A stretch of DNA of 64,000 bases from Hydractinia symbiolongicarpus (lineage: Eukaryota > Cnidaria > Hydrozoa > Anthoathecata > Hydractiniidae). Positions 45,416 to 57,300 of this stretch are shown one piece after another. Numbering within the stretch: position 1 is the first letter of the stretch; every line of letters starts with the position of its first letter. A program made the translations under genes and the position numbers. The stretch covers positions 23,226,501 to 23,290,500 of the forward strand of contig NC_079886.1 of assembly GCF_029227915.1 (NCBI RefSeq), in the 5' to 3' direction. The notes below the pieces were generated by a model that was given only the letters and a program-made list of their open reading frames with translations, was not told the DNA's origin and searched no databases.

Positions 45416-45556
45416 TGTTAAAAACTGAGGACACGTGTGTTCAACATAATCTATTCTCAAAAATAATCATATTTACAGTTCTTCTTTCGTACTTGTTTTC
45501 GACATGTTCTCCATCGTATAGCGTGTACTCCATTAAAGTGTGTATTCGCTATAACA
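45416..45556 (-). repeat. 5' LTR of the Ty3/gypsy element
   Basis: 141 bp, near-identical to 40702-40842. In element orientation it is followed by a TGG-starting primer-binding site. Confidence 0.92.
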
Positions 45557-45869
45557 GCAACATATAGCGCTATAGCTTCGTAGTCACTTACAACACCTTT
45601 CTGTATCACTTTAGAGATAAAATCTATGATGGAGTTAAGCTTAGAATCTGTGAGTAGCGTTATACCCTCATGGTTGTGCGCCTTTAAAAGCCTTCTTGGC
45701 CTAGACTAACAGTTAGTGAAATGCCTTCCATAGCTCTATACAGTGGTGTCCATAGATATGTTAATAGTGCAGTAATTTCGCATCCACTGATGATGATGGT
45801 TACACCTAGTAGAACATGGTCACTTCCCTTGACACATGCGCAATACATCTTGAACTTTTTCTCCATCAC
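45557..45869 (-). pseudogene. Broken helical/hydrophobic protein of an older mobile element
   Basis: Two frames on the minus strand join in sense. A hydrophobic stretch (VLLGVTIIISGCEITALLTY) is followed after a frameshift by a charged helical stretch (LTDSKLNSIIDFISKV, VVSDYEAIALYV). The pattern AESKLNSISDHISKAL...SDEE is one I recall from multi-copy cnidarian repeat proteins. The gypsy element is inserted right after ALYV, and the remainder lies at 40611-40700. Confidence 0.5.
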
Positions 45870-45920
45870 GCTCTTTTATCTTCCTGCGGATGTACTGTTA
45901 TATTTCTTCGCTTTTCCGTA

Positions 45921-46240
45921 GTATGTGGAGGAGGCTCTATATGCGACCACGGCACGAGAAAATCCATATGCAAGGAGTGTGGATGTGGCTCTACTGCAAA
46001 CATAATAAGCAAAAAAAACAATGTCTCATATGCGACCAGGCTGGAAACCTTGCAAGCTTCGCCAGGTCTGGAACTTGCTGTACTCTCCGGGGCCAAAAGA
46101 AACTATGTTCCAAGGATTACCTCGGATACAATATCGCACGCTTTGAAAGCAGAGGGGACAATTTAAGGCATATCATGAAAAAACTACGGTAGACGTGGCA
46201 TATTGATCACAAAGTACCCAAAATATATCGAAAGAATGAT
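45921..46240 (+). pseudogene. Fossil zinc-ribbon repeat / HNH endonuclease of the type seen in large DNA viruses and virus-like elements
   Basis: Cys/His repeats of the form GSICDHGTRKSICKECG and CKHNKQKKQCLICD lie in two different frames. They are followed by KDYLGYNI and then, after a stop and another frameshift, WHIDHKVPK at about 46196-46222, the core of an HNH nuclease. In mimivirus- and phycodnavirus-type proteins, tandem (C/R)EHGRxRxxCKECGGS repeats precede the same LGC-I...WHIDHI arrangement. At least two frameshifts and one stop break it. It is opposite in strand to the neighbouring remnants. Confidence 0.6.
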
Positions 46241-46375
46241 GAAAATTCTCATTACTTAGAGCTAGGAGGCTGCATTATCTCAATACTCAACTCATATGGG
46301 CAAGCGAAAATATATGGTAGGTAACCGCTATATTAATGTCTTTATCAGTATGCTAGATCTGTACGATCTTTCTTC

Positions 46376-46657
46376 TTACTTGCGTACCCTGAAACGAGCC
46401 ACAATGCCGTCAAGTGCCAGATACAGATGCAGCGCTACAAAATCTACAACCTTTGCAGCACATCTGAGAAAGAAAGATACTACTGTTTCTATAAATTCGG
46501 GGAGAGCAGCACCTGCTTTACCTGTCAGGTATTTTGAACCATGACTAAGTCTCTCCAGCTGCTTGCGAACGAAGCTTTTACTGCCGTCTCCAGCACCAGC
46601 TGCTGCAGCGGCAGCACTGCCACTTGTAACTGCCAGCACGATAGTGAAGATAATCAT
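46376..46657 (-). pseudogene. Remnant of an Ala/Gly-rich membrane-type protein of the same fossil element
   Basis: The frame reads SGSAAAAAAGAGDGSKSFVR, then KYLTGKAGAALPEFIETVVS with hydrophobic helices and a charged end. I recall close relatives (GSKSFVRKQLERL...GKAL..LPGI..S.VSW) as multi-copy, uncharacterised proteins in coral and anemone genomes. Function unknown. Further decayed minus-strand coding-like sequence (SWFRNFSMTPLLKNVLDGTK) continues to about 47187. Confidence 0.45.
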
Positions 46658-46857
46658 CTCTATTGCGTGACTATAGCACTTATGGTAATACCTTGTTTTT
46701 TAAGCAGGATTTTCAGATTTTCTACGGGTGGCTTATCCCTCTTGACCACCTTCATCAGCGTCTCTTTCGGTATAACCTGGCTCTGAATCTGGGTCGACAG
46801 CAATCAATGAGCTTTACGTTCGACCTCGCGTTTATCGTTTAACATTTAAGATCATTC

Positions 46858-47187
46858 TTGACCTCGGTGTTAGGTCCCTATTCCATACCTCCTGCTGTCC
46901 TTCTTTATACCTCAGGCGGTGCTTTGTTCGCCTGTAGTATCTTCACCTTTGCTTCAGCTTCTCCAATCTCGCTATCACGGAATAGAAAATCATTTTTTTT
47001 TAGTAGTTTAGGCCTACTGCACTGGGCTTTGAGTTCAACGTTTAAGCCCTTCCGTCCTCACTCAGTAAAGGCTCCGTTAAATAAAGTCTCCAACAGGACG
47101 TTTTTGGTGCCATCCAGAACATTTTTAAGCAGTGGCGTCATTGAAAAGTTTCTAAACCATGACTTGACTACCTTATGTACATTCTAA
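46858..47187 (-). pseudogene. Further decayed minus-strand coding remnant of the fossil element
   Basis: Read on the minus strand from about 47187, coding-like pieces such as FSMTPLLKNVLDGTKNVLLE and, in a shifted frame, IGEAEAKVKILQANK appear, with several stops between them. I do not recognise the protein. It is grouped with the flanking remnants only because of position and strand. Confidence 0.35.
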
Positions 47188-47189
47188 TA

Positions 47190-48912
47190 TAAACAAACAC
47201 AATATTGGAAGTAATATTTTGTGTAAAATATCATTGCGAGTTGGGTTGATACAAAAAATCACAAAGTATATTGAGACAAGGCGACAAAATTTCTAAGATC
47301 GTCCCTAATAGTAATTATGTATGTCATTTCTACACTAAGTTAACGCAATTTGAACTTGTCAAAGTTTACTTGCCAATGTTTACAGCGGAGTCGATGTTTA
47401 CAGTGTATTTTGGAGTTAGAATCGTATGTTATTTGGCTAGATCTCAACTCTCACAATGTGCTAATTCTTGCTCGCACCAGCGTGACGATTTTTCTTAATT
47501 TCGGCGGCCTTGTGGATTGGACGTAGATTATTCCGCAAAGCGGACGTGTTAGAAAGTGCGAATACTGAAACTTACGTTACCTATAGAATATGCATCTAAA
47601 GAAATTCGGAAAATTCGCGAGTCGATGCTTTTCTCCAACTTTGTAATAATGGCCAGAAAATGCCATTGTCTCAATTTTGTTGTAGGTGTTATAGCTAACA
47701 TGAATTACTTTAATTTAATTTTCTGAATACTTTATCAAACAAACCCGACAAGGCAGTGTGACCTACCTGATCTTGTACTTAATATAGACGTTACATTCTT
47801 GGAAGCTGCAGTTTACAAAAAAAATATACAAAAAATTTAAAAATTGTTTATTTGTCTGTCGTCACTATAATAAATGGAGGAAAGATCTAGTGTCTCAAAT
47901 AGTTGTTGAATTTTTAAATCATTTTCTCGTCTTGTAGATCAGTCTCTTTGGGTGGCATTATTCACTTTTACTTGTGAACAATGCGTCTGTAATAAAGAAA
48001 TTACCTGGTCTTAATACTGAGATTAGGAGAAAAAATTTATCTGGATAATCATGTTTAACTGCTAACTTTTTCCTTTCGTTTATTTGTTGGTTTTAACAAA
48101 TAGGAAATATATAACTTTCCTTTATCTTACAACATTATAAGCTAATTTTATTACTGCTTACAGTTTTATCACGAAATAATAACTCCACATGGTTTTTTCT
48201 TCGTGCAGATAAACTTTCGTAGTTTTGACCTATTCCAAAAATTTGTTGCAGTTAGAAAGTTTTTTCTTTTTCACACAAACAACTCTCGAATTAAACCTTT
48301 ATATCTTTTTCACCCCATCAATGTCTATCTAGACGTGTATAACCTATTATACGTTGGTATGCCATCTCCCCCCCCCCCCCCCCCCCAGGGTACTCTATTC
48401 AGCAGACTTAAGAAAATACGCTTTCAGCTTTATAGGGACATTGTCGACCACCATGAATCTTCTATTTGTGATTGTTATTAACAACGGAAAACACACCGTA
48501 TCATGTAAAACCTAGGATGGCACATGCCAAATGGTGTTCTCATTTATCTTCTTTGTCTTTATTATTTTCTTCTAATGCACAAGTTTATTTATTTCCTTGT
48601 TTTTCGTCTTTTTATATCCAATGAAGAATTGTTCAGTTTTATTCTAGTTTTCGTTGCGCTCACAATTGCTGTGAAGAGTACATCAATCACATCTGTTTCT
48701 TTATAAACATTTAGATTACAAAGTTGCACGCAGGCCGATTACAACTACCAATACAATTTCAAATCCATTATGAGAAAACATTAATACCAATCATGCTAAT
48801 TTTAGCTATTATTGTTTGAAACAGCTACGATGGAGTCGATTCAAGTGTTGCTGTTTGTCCAATTGACTTTTCAAATGCCTCTAAGCTCTCCTTGTTTTCT
48901 TTGGCATTTTCA
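47190..48912. other. Intergenic stretch with a poly-C tract
   Basis: No gene recognised. A run of 19 consecutive C lies at 48368-48386. Confidence 0.5.
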
Positions 48913-51900
48913 TTATTTTGGAATCAAACATGAATTTGACAGGGGATCATCTACACACAGAATATGTTTCACCGTACTAAAAATAAGTTGTACAATTACA
49001 ATTCTATCTACCTCGGGATCAAACTTTTTAGATCACTGATACTTACTCAGCATCGTCAACACAGTTCACTGGAATGTTTTTTTTCTTGATGTCTTCTACA
49101 AGCAGCTTGACAGTTTTCTCATTGCATGACTCTCTAAACATTTAAATAGACCTTTCCCGAATTTCTTATATATGTCAAACCCAATTAAAGCGGTCGATAC
49201 TAAAAATGGTTTTTATCCCTAAGTTCCTTAGCAAAAGGTAGAACAAATTACCTAATTTCGTAAATATTTCAGTTCGTTAAGTGCCTCAATTCCGAGCTAA
49301 AAGTTACGGTCAAACCCTTTATATAGCCGAGCTTTCCAAGAATAGCCTCGTTTTCAAAATAATTATTTTCTTCAAATCTAAATAAAATCCAACCAGAATA
49401 TTGTATTGCTCTATAAACTACATTTTTTTCATGATAATTTAATATTCTATCTGAATATCCTAATTTGAAGAGCACAGAATCATTATCAAATTTTGGTTGA
49501 CATCATAATTATTATAATTTATGAAATTCGGGAAAGGTGTGTTTGTCCAAAAAACTATGTTACTTAGAAGAATACGCAATAAAATTATAATCTAAAGTTA
49601 TCTTAAGTGTTTTTTACTTTTTACATAGAATAGTGACGTTAACCAGGATTTCTATGATGGAAAAAAATATTTTGTCCAAGAAAAATTACTTTATATGCGA
49701 TGAAAATCTTTTTCCACATTTTTTCTCAGGTAAGGTTTCAACAAGAACAAAACAATCACTTACAAAGGTTTCAAATGTAAAGTATGTGCGACGATGATCT
49801 TCACGTGTCTTATATTTTCTTTTTTAAACTCAGGAATAATGTAGGGGCCAAGATAATACCTAAAATGGTAACCATTACATATTATTTAGGCTGAAAAAAA
49901 TGGATTAAGATTGATCCCCACTTGTTGGGCCCTTAAATCATTCGCATATTGCATCAGTAATGAATGACGACAAAACGTCTACCTGTTCTTCATATATGAC
50001 GGATATACTCGCCCATCGTTCAAATGTTGTCTAGTACCATTTAAAATGATTTGGACAACACCTCGTATCTTTTTTGCAAACTAAAATGAAAGAAAATATG
50101 CTTAATATGACCACGGCAAGAGAGTATACAAAAAGCCACGTTTTGTAAGAAAGTAGGTATTTTTAAATTAATAAAAGCGTTTTATTGTGTCAAAATTAAC
50201 GCTTAAACATTTTCGAGCATAGCCACAAAGAAAACATGAACATTACGATAAAACACGGTAAAACATTACGAAGAAAGTTTTAATAAACTGCAACTGTTAA
50301 GAATTCCTATTTCAACGAAATCAAGAACGAAAACAAAAATATAGTTTAGTGAATAGTTTTGCCAATTGTGTCAAAAAAAACAAGAAAAGTGTTATTAGAT
50401 GAAAAAGTAGAAATAATTGTATTTTTTCAATTTTTTTTTTAGGGCGTTCTATCAACTTCTCTTGCAGAACAAGAGCTGACGTAAACAGCTGTCTTCAGAA
50501 TAATAAGAAGTAGGAAGAAGTATAAGTAGTGTGAACTTGATGCATACAAAAAACATACCCGTTGATTGGCAGATGACCAATAGGGTGTTTGTATCGAACA
50601 TTCCCATGGACACTCTTTAAAATTAATCCCAGGAGAGTCTCGCTTTCCACACCATTTCATATCATTGACTAGATATCTACACAAAACACCATAAAAGTTA
50701 GGTAAAAACTTGTTAAGTGCGATGAGTATATGAACATATCACGAGAAATGATTTTTCAAAAATCTACCTCCAACAAAGCCCCAATGATCAAACAATGAAC
50801 AAAATTAGCTTGAGAAGGATTTCTTACCCTGCCATTGTGTCCTCTAGCGTTGTGAAACGTTTTGTAAACAGAAAATCTGAAAATTTATGGGCTAATTCTC
50901 TCGATCCAGACCACAATAAAGCCTATAAAATAACAGCGATTCATTCTTTACTGAGGCTTTTTTCAAACCCTATTACTCTTTTCTACGCTATTTTTGAGTA
51001 TTAAAATTACTCTTAAAAATCATGGCAATGCTACAATGTTTTGAATGTGGCATTATTTGGTTATATTAGCGAGCTTTTACAGATAAGCAGAAGAGATAAA
51101 CAGCGTTTAAAATGAACAGGCCTCGTCTGGTAAACTGGCCTTCAACACGCGCACCTAATGAAACAATCCTTGTTACGTAAAGTCTTTAAGACTTACAGGC
51201 CTGTGAAATGTCCCGTTGTCAATATCGACATTTTCAACATCTATAGTACGCTCATAACTACTTGTGAAACAGGGACAAACTTTGAAATCTATCTCTCTCT
51301 CTCCATTTTCCCCAAAATTGCAGATTAAACATTAAAAACATTTTTAAAATCTGCTGTGCGCAAAAAATTAGCATTGACTTTTTTTGCTGCGCTTATTGCA
51401 TACTAGTCACTGGCCCGCCCTTTATTTACCACATTTCGTGTGCCTCGCTACTGCGGTTACCATTTTGCGTGACAAACAGACGTATACAGGTATTATAATA
51501 TAGAAGTAAATTGATGGAGTAGAAAAGTAATATATACCTTGTCCTTTGGAATGTCTTCTTCTATCATATCTAAGAATTTTTTGTAGTGATAAGACTGCAC
51601 ATCACAAGGGTCTTTGTACGCAAACGAGTTAAAGAATGCATTCCATAAGCTATCACAGTTATAATGTTGAGATACATTCCGTCGAAACTGATACTCATAG
51701 CATCTCCCTATAAATAGTTCCTTGATATGAGGGGTTGTTTTATACTTTGAATTAGGATTGCCACTTTTTATTATTAGAGCTGAAATTGTTTTGGTGGATT
51801 TATTCTCAACTGAAGCAGATGTTACAGACATAGGAGCGTGGAAGTACGTGTTATCGATTTCTGTATTTAGATTGTCAGCATCCGGGTCAAGGCTTCCAAG

Positions 51901-52380
51901 AATCGAAGCAAGTGGGACATCTCTTGTTTTTCTTCTTAGCGTATGCGGACTTGCAAGCTTGCTTCCGAAAGATGCAGCTGCGTGTTTGACTGTATTGAAA
52001 AATATTTACTACACAGGACATTACCAATAAAATGGAATCAAAGCCTAATCTCAAAACCAGGATCCGAATATCAAAAAAGCGAAAATTTGCCCTGGGAACG
52101 AGGTTGGGGGAGAGTCGAAAAACAATTTTAATGAGAAAGTTACTTGCTTTTCTTTTCACATCTTTACGAAAAAACCAAAGAACAAACGAAACGCCCTCGT
52201 TAGCGCGGCCTTTTTACCTACTGGGGTTATCAATGGCCGCCATTCGCGTTAATCATAAAGGAAAATATCCAACTAACAAAGTTACAATGTAAGAAGGACA
52301 TGAAATAGTTTGGGACAACGAGACAAACCTCTTAAACTTGATGAGTAAGTGAATATGACAAGCAGGACACCCAAATCCAT
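48913..52380 (-). CDS. ADP-ribosyl cyclase / CD38-like protein, probably secreted
   Basis: Complete 8-exon gene (transcript order 52380-52329, 51989-51538, 50922-50828, 50676-50559, 50080-49983, 49859-49764, 49133-49047, 48976-48913). Phases agree, giving 353 residues. Exon 1 is a hydrophobic leader (MDLGVLLVIFTYSSSLR), so it is signal-peptide-like, unlike the type II anchor of CD38. Family enzymes make cyclic ADP-ribose from NAD. Core matches: HYNCDSLWNAF, ALLWSGSRELAHKF (W172), TTLEDT (E195, D196), MKWCGKRD, NFKECPWEC, TPYWSSANQRF (W233), LNGT. Ten cysteines are present, the Aplysia cyclase number; the two that form C119-C201 in CD38 are both absent. The catalytic Glu of CD38 (E226, in SVEVHNL) aligns with I279 in GPYIIPEF, so cyclase activity is uncertain. 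Exon 1 is the least certain exon (donor GTTTGT). Confidence 0.85.
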
Positions 52381-53238
52381 TGAAAGTCTGTTCTTGATTT
52401 GAAATATACCCTTACTTCTAAAAAAACATGTGAAATTTAAATGCGCGAAAATTAAGGTCTCGCATAATGCGAAGGCATCACCTGGAAAAAAAACTAAACA
52501 GCGATAAGTGATGTAAGTTAAAAACATGTTTTTATTATAGCTCTAACTAATTCGCATAGCTGGCATATGATTTCCAATTCGTAACTTTTTAAAGTAATAT
52601 TTTCATTGAACGTTCCCTTTTCAATATTTTTTTGCCGGACGTTTACTGCAGGCATTTTGGCGAGTTATCAAAGTGCCGCAGTAAGTTAGAGCTATACTGA
52701 CTCTTTGGGCAGATTATTTACCCTTGTTTGCTAATACTGTTCCCAATAAGTTGCACTCTAATTAAGAAATGTAAATGCTTTTGAGTTCTACCACCAACAT
52801 TTACGTTTTCAACGAAGACAAAAAAAATTCCCAAAGGTATCTGCGCGGAAATTAAAGAATACGTAATTAAAATGGGACGAAAATTGAAGAGGCATCTAAG
52901 TAAAGGGATTTAGGGGCTATCCATTCTTTTTCGCAAGAGTTTATATTTTCTAAAGTAAGACATTGACTTACCACGCGTTCCATGTTTCTGTTTTTACGTC
53001 GAATGAGGCGCGCGACGACTCATAATGCGCATTAATCATACAGAAAGCGAGTTCCTTTTGATCTCTTTGAATATTTATACTCATTGTGATTATGAATGAC
53101 TTGATGCATGCAATACCTAAAGTTTGTACCATTCTGTCAAGTGATTTCTTCAGTTTTCTCAAGCGCTTTTAATGAATGCGTAATGAATGAAGTAGCGGAG
53201 ATTATATGCGTAGCTGTTTTCAAATTTAGTGTTTGTTT

Positions 53239-53298
53239 CAACCTAGTCCCAGGCCGTCAAAATATAAAAAAGCCTAACAAATCCTGGGGATGAGGTTG
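53239..53298. repeat. 60-bp inverted-repeat unit with CAACCT...CCTGGG ends
   Basis: CAACCTAGTCCCAGG at 53239-53253 faces CCTGGGGATGAGGTTG at 53283-53298. Single ends of the same kind occur at 52090-52106 (CCCTGGGAACGAGGTTG) and 54807-54823. These look like termini of a miniature element family. Confidence 0.5.
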
Positions 53299-54308
53299 CG
53301 TTTGTTTTACTTTAAATCAGTTTATCTACAACCTTGAACGTTTAGTAATAGGAAAAGCTTAACCCCTTATTCCTTTAAAAGTTGGGTAGCCAACCTGGAC
53401 CAACCATGAATGTTGATCGGTGTTACCGCTGTTATCGCGTTACACGGCAAATATTTCAAATTCCTTTTCAAACACAAAGTGTGTGTTTGCTTGTGGTAGA
53501 TATACAAAAAAGGGACAGCATTACCTGTGATCGAGGTTGGTGGAAAAGGGTGGTTGTCATGGACTCTCTCGCTGTCCAGGTTTTCATAACTCTGAAAGCG
53601 CGCGAGATTTCATTCTTATAACGAAAAACAGGTCACTCCCTGGGGTTCTGGGCTGGCATTTGATACGTCTTTGAGATATTAGTAGGAGCGAATATGACGT
53701 CGGTTTTTCATAAGTGTTACCCTACATACCCTACATGAAATTGGTGTTTCTTAAAACGTAACTGTTTATAAGGTATTTCATAAAAATAAAGGATAAAAAG
53801 GAAGTGTTGACAATACTGAGAATAAAAATTACATCAGCAGTAACTAATAAATACATCGTTCTTTCGTTCAATAGAATTGTCTCGTTTATTTCGATACTGT
53901 AAACTGTGTTATCTCTTCTTGTTCATTTCAAAGTTCGAATTATTTTATACTGTTACAACATCAGGCTCTACGACATGGTTTTTAAAGTGGAGTCTAAATC
54001 TTCCCTTTATATGTTAACATATCAACTTGTATAAGACGGCTGAACTGGGGACTTTAAAAAAGTGATTGTGTTTGCAAAACTGCCAGCCTCTAACGTGGTC
54101 GCTCCAGACAGCTTTTTTCATTTTAGTCATTCCGCAAGTTTTAGTCTTCGCCACAACTTGTAAATGCAAGAAACTATTTGAAATTATATAAGCGCTGTGA
54201 TCTCCAATTTTTTACAAACTGTAATGTACATGTAAATGCTTTACTATGCATTCATTTGGTGATTTAAAAGTGTGGCTGCTTTCTGTTTTTAAAAAGAAAA
54301 AATATGAT

Positions 54309-54351
54309 CGCGGTCGCTAATCGCGCTAATTAAGGGCAATTAGCGACCGCG
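54309..54351. repeat. Perfect 13-bp inverted repeat rich in CG dinucleotides
   Basis: CGCGGTCGCTAAT (54309-54321) pairs with ATTAGCGACCGCG (54339-54351). With two mismatches the pairing extends to AAATAT/ATATTT. It stands out from the AT-rich surroundings. Confidence 0.75.
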
Positions 54352-57300
54352 ACTATATTTTTACCATTAAGCGAAATAAGCGAATTTTGGTCGCTCGGGC
54401 TCTAGCGATCAGAGTGGCGTGGACAAGTGACTAACACAGAGTTTGTTTTTTTAAATCAAATAAATATGATTTTAAGAAACTAGTAGCATCAATTTCGAAT
54501 CAATTTCAAAAGAATTGAATATGTCCTTTTTTTTGCGCATTTAAGCATTATCAAAACTAAATTATGAACTATTCATCCTTTTTGTATAATTGTACAAAAT
54601 TGTACACTCGTTACTACAATAAATTGTACAATATTGCGTACAATGTATTGTAGCAGTGGAAAGTACCCCTAAAGACAGGTGATCGTTGTTATAGCAGGTC
54701 TGACTGCAGCAATATAGGGTCTTGGCCTAGACTTATTTTTTGTCCTTGTCTCTTTTCTCTTTTTATACCAGGACTGCGAGACTTGCGACTCGGCGAGAGA
54801 AAAAAGCCCTGGGATCGTGGTTGCGTTGTGGCTCCTGTGGACAAATGTTTGTATCTCGGATTCAATGTCCCAGTCTGAACTTCCCCGTCAGAAATCCATA
54901 ATGGCTGATAACTTGCAGAAAAAGAAAAACAAAAGTGACTTGATTTCCAATCCAATCCAAGATAACCTGAATCTCGCGTAGCTCTGGCTAGCTAGAAGAG
55001 TAGCACTCTGATTGATTTGTATAGTTCTTGTGTTTCTAAAACTGTTGTCACAATAATGAACTTTCACAGAGGGAAATTAATCATTTTTCTCAATAGTACT
55101 AAAACCACACCAGACATTCATCTTTTAGCATCAGTTTTCAAATCTAAGGGAGTTGATAGTTGGTACATACTTAATTAGCTACCATATCATGTTTTGTCTT
55201 GCTTTTAATAAGCAAGAACTAGCTACAAGTATCTGTAATAAAGTAAAGCTAACTTAGCAAACTTTCAAAAGACTACACAGGTTTCTAAAAAATTAGAGCA
55301 ATTAACCCCTCTGAAGAGCTGAATTTGTGAACAGATAAAAAGTAGATATATAAATTCTGTCGAGACATTATTCGTTTAATTTTTAGCAATAAACAGAATT
55401 CATTTAAAATCTTGCTTTTGTGTGGTAAAATGTAGTGAAAATAACTTCACTTAACCTAGTGCCCTTTTTTCCTGCCATGCAGATGCCACAGCCAAAAAAG
55501 TTTTTAGCGAAAAATGTAAACAAAGGAATTCATTTATCTGGACCTGTATATAATTGGTTTATGTTACATTATAGTAAAGTGTATAATATAGCATTTTTTG
55601 CAGTATTTTTATCTTTAAGGCAAGTGTAAAGGAAAAAAATGAATTTTTTTCATTTATATATTTTTTTGTGTGAAATTAGGGCAAAATGTTCTAAACTTTT
55701 TAATTATGATTTTTTTTTCAAAATATCCATCTGGATCTCTGTTTATTTTGTTTGTTTATGTTTACCCACTAATAACGTTGTGACGATCTTTGTAACACTT
55801 TCTGTATCATACTGAAGAGGTGTTATCTTGCAAATGAATGGAACTTAAAAAAAAGAGCAATAAAGTATCAATTATTTTTGTCTTTATTTTTTTTCCTCTG
55901 AGAATTGTCACAATAAAACATCTTTATAACCAAGAAAAGTCATCTCATTTACAAAATGTCAACCTATTGTCACAATCCTTATTTGAATTCGAAAAAAAAG
56001 AAAACGCAGAAAAAGAACCATGGATGCACCAGCAAAGAGACACATAAAACAAAAAACTAATCCTACTTATTCATTTCCTGTTCCGTTATGTTCTAGTCAT
56101 TATAAGATACCTGATGTTTCATTGATAGCGACGGTGACAGTGAAAAAGAAACAGAACATGCATCCCCCACATGTTGGATTTTGAAAATGAACTCGTTCAT
56201 AAATTGTGTAACTAATTTTATTGTATTATACAAGAAATGTCACAGCAATATCAACATAGTCGAACTCAAAAATTATAGAGCAGGTCTGGGAGCAAAGTTC
56301 TCCATACAATGCTTTAATTTTGCTTGTCAAAATGAAGAAAGCTGTTTCAATACCAAAAAAATGTGAATTATTTCAACATCAATAAACTAATTGTACTAGC
56401 CAGTCACCATGTTAGTTTTGAATTCCAAAGCCAACAACTCCCACTTTTTTCATTTATGTGCTCACAAGCGCATATTTCCTTTAAACAAAAACTAATTTTG
56501 AAAAGCTGATATTTTTCTCACCTTCCAAAGATAAAAAATATTACGCTTTTAAAAATGGAAACCTTGTCAAGTGTATTTTTAAAGCCGCAAGTAGCCGCAT
56601 GTGGGTAAAAACTTCAAAACTCTTTTTCTCAGTGTTTTTTTTGATAAAATGATATCTACATTTGAACTTTCTCTTACAAAACTAAATAACATCTGTATAG
56701 GAAAGCTGTTTTAAAATAAAGCTAAATAATATATATATATCTAAAAAGGTTTTCTTATTTTTTTGTGAAAACAAGTTTAAATTTTTTCACAGCTATTTAT
56801 GTGCAAAAGTAGCATTTGGAAGAATAAAGTCAAAAAAATTTTAAAAAAAATTGCCGTTTTGTAAGAGAAACATCAGTTAGGAGAGACTGAGGTAAATTTT
56901 GTATACACCTAAACCTCAAACGACTTTAATATTTTGCCAAAAAATTTATATCACTTAATTGAGACAAATAATAGCTTCCAAAATATCTACATATCAGGTT
57001 ATAAAAATGTTATTTAGAGCTGATATTTGGATATAAAAATCATGCGCACTTTCCTTTACACTCGTCTTAACCTCAGTATCACCCAGTACTTCCAGAAAAT
57101 TCCTATAATATTTTTAAAAAAACACTAAATTTTCACCAAATCCGTACAGAAAGTATTGCTTCATTTTTGCAGCATGCATGGTACCATTCTAATTAAAAAA
57201 TTGTTCTGTATTTTACAACATGTCTCGTTTCACACGTTTCATTTCTCATTGTTCCGTAGCATATATATATACACCATATACACCAAACTTAACAAATTTT

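Larger units (their letters stand above)
40702..45556 (-). mobile_element. Ty3/gypsy LTR retrotransposon, nearly intact
   Basis: 4,855 bp with 141-bp LTRs (40702-40842 and 45416-45556) that differ at one position by eye and have TGTTA...TAACA ends. Read on the minus strand, the 5' LTR is followed by a primer-binding-site-like TTGGCGACGAG, one gag-pol frame, and a purine tract (AGGGGAAGA) just before the 3' LTR. The 5-bp flanks GTTGC and GTTGG (minus strand) differ at one base. No env-like gene is present. Confidence 0.93.

Noticed and set aside
48644-48668. A 25-nt last exon for the cyclase gene (CAATTGTGAG start)
   Set aside because: The exon at 48913-48976 fits better. It is in phase and supplies the two C-terminal cysteines in ILCVDD and SNSCLIPK that match the CD38 end.
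52968-53162. 64-codon minus-strand ORF upstream of the cyclase
   Set aside because: No family resemblance, no clear splice sites, and the cyclase is complete without it.
54689-54955. 88-codon minus-strand ORF
   Set aside because: Part of it translates a CCCTGGGATCG-type dispersed repeat end, and no protein family match is apparent.
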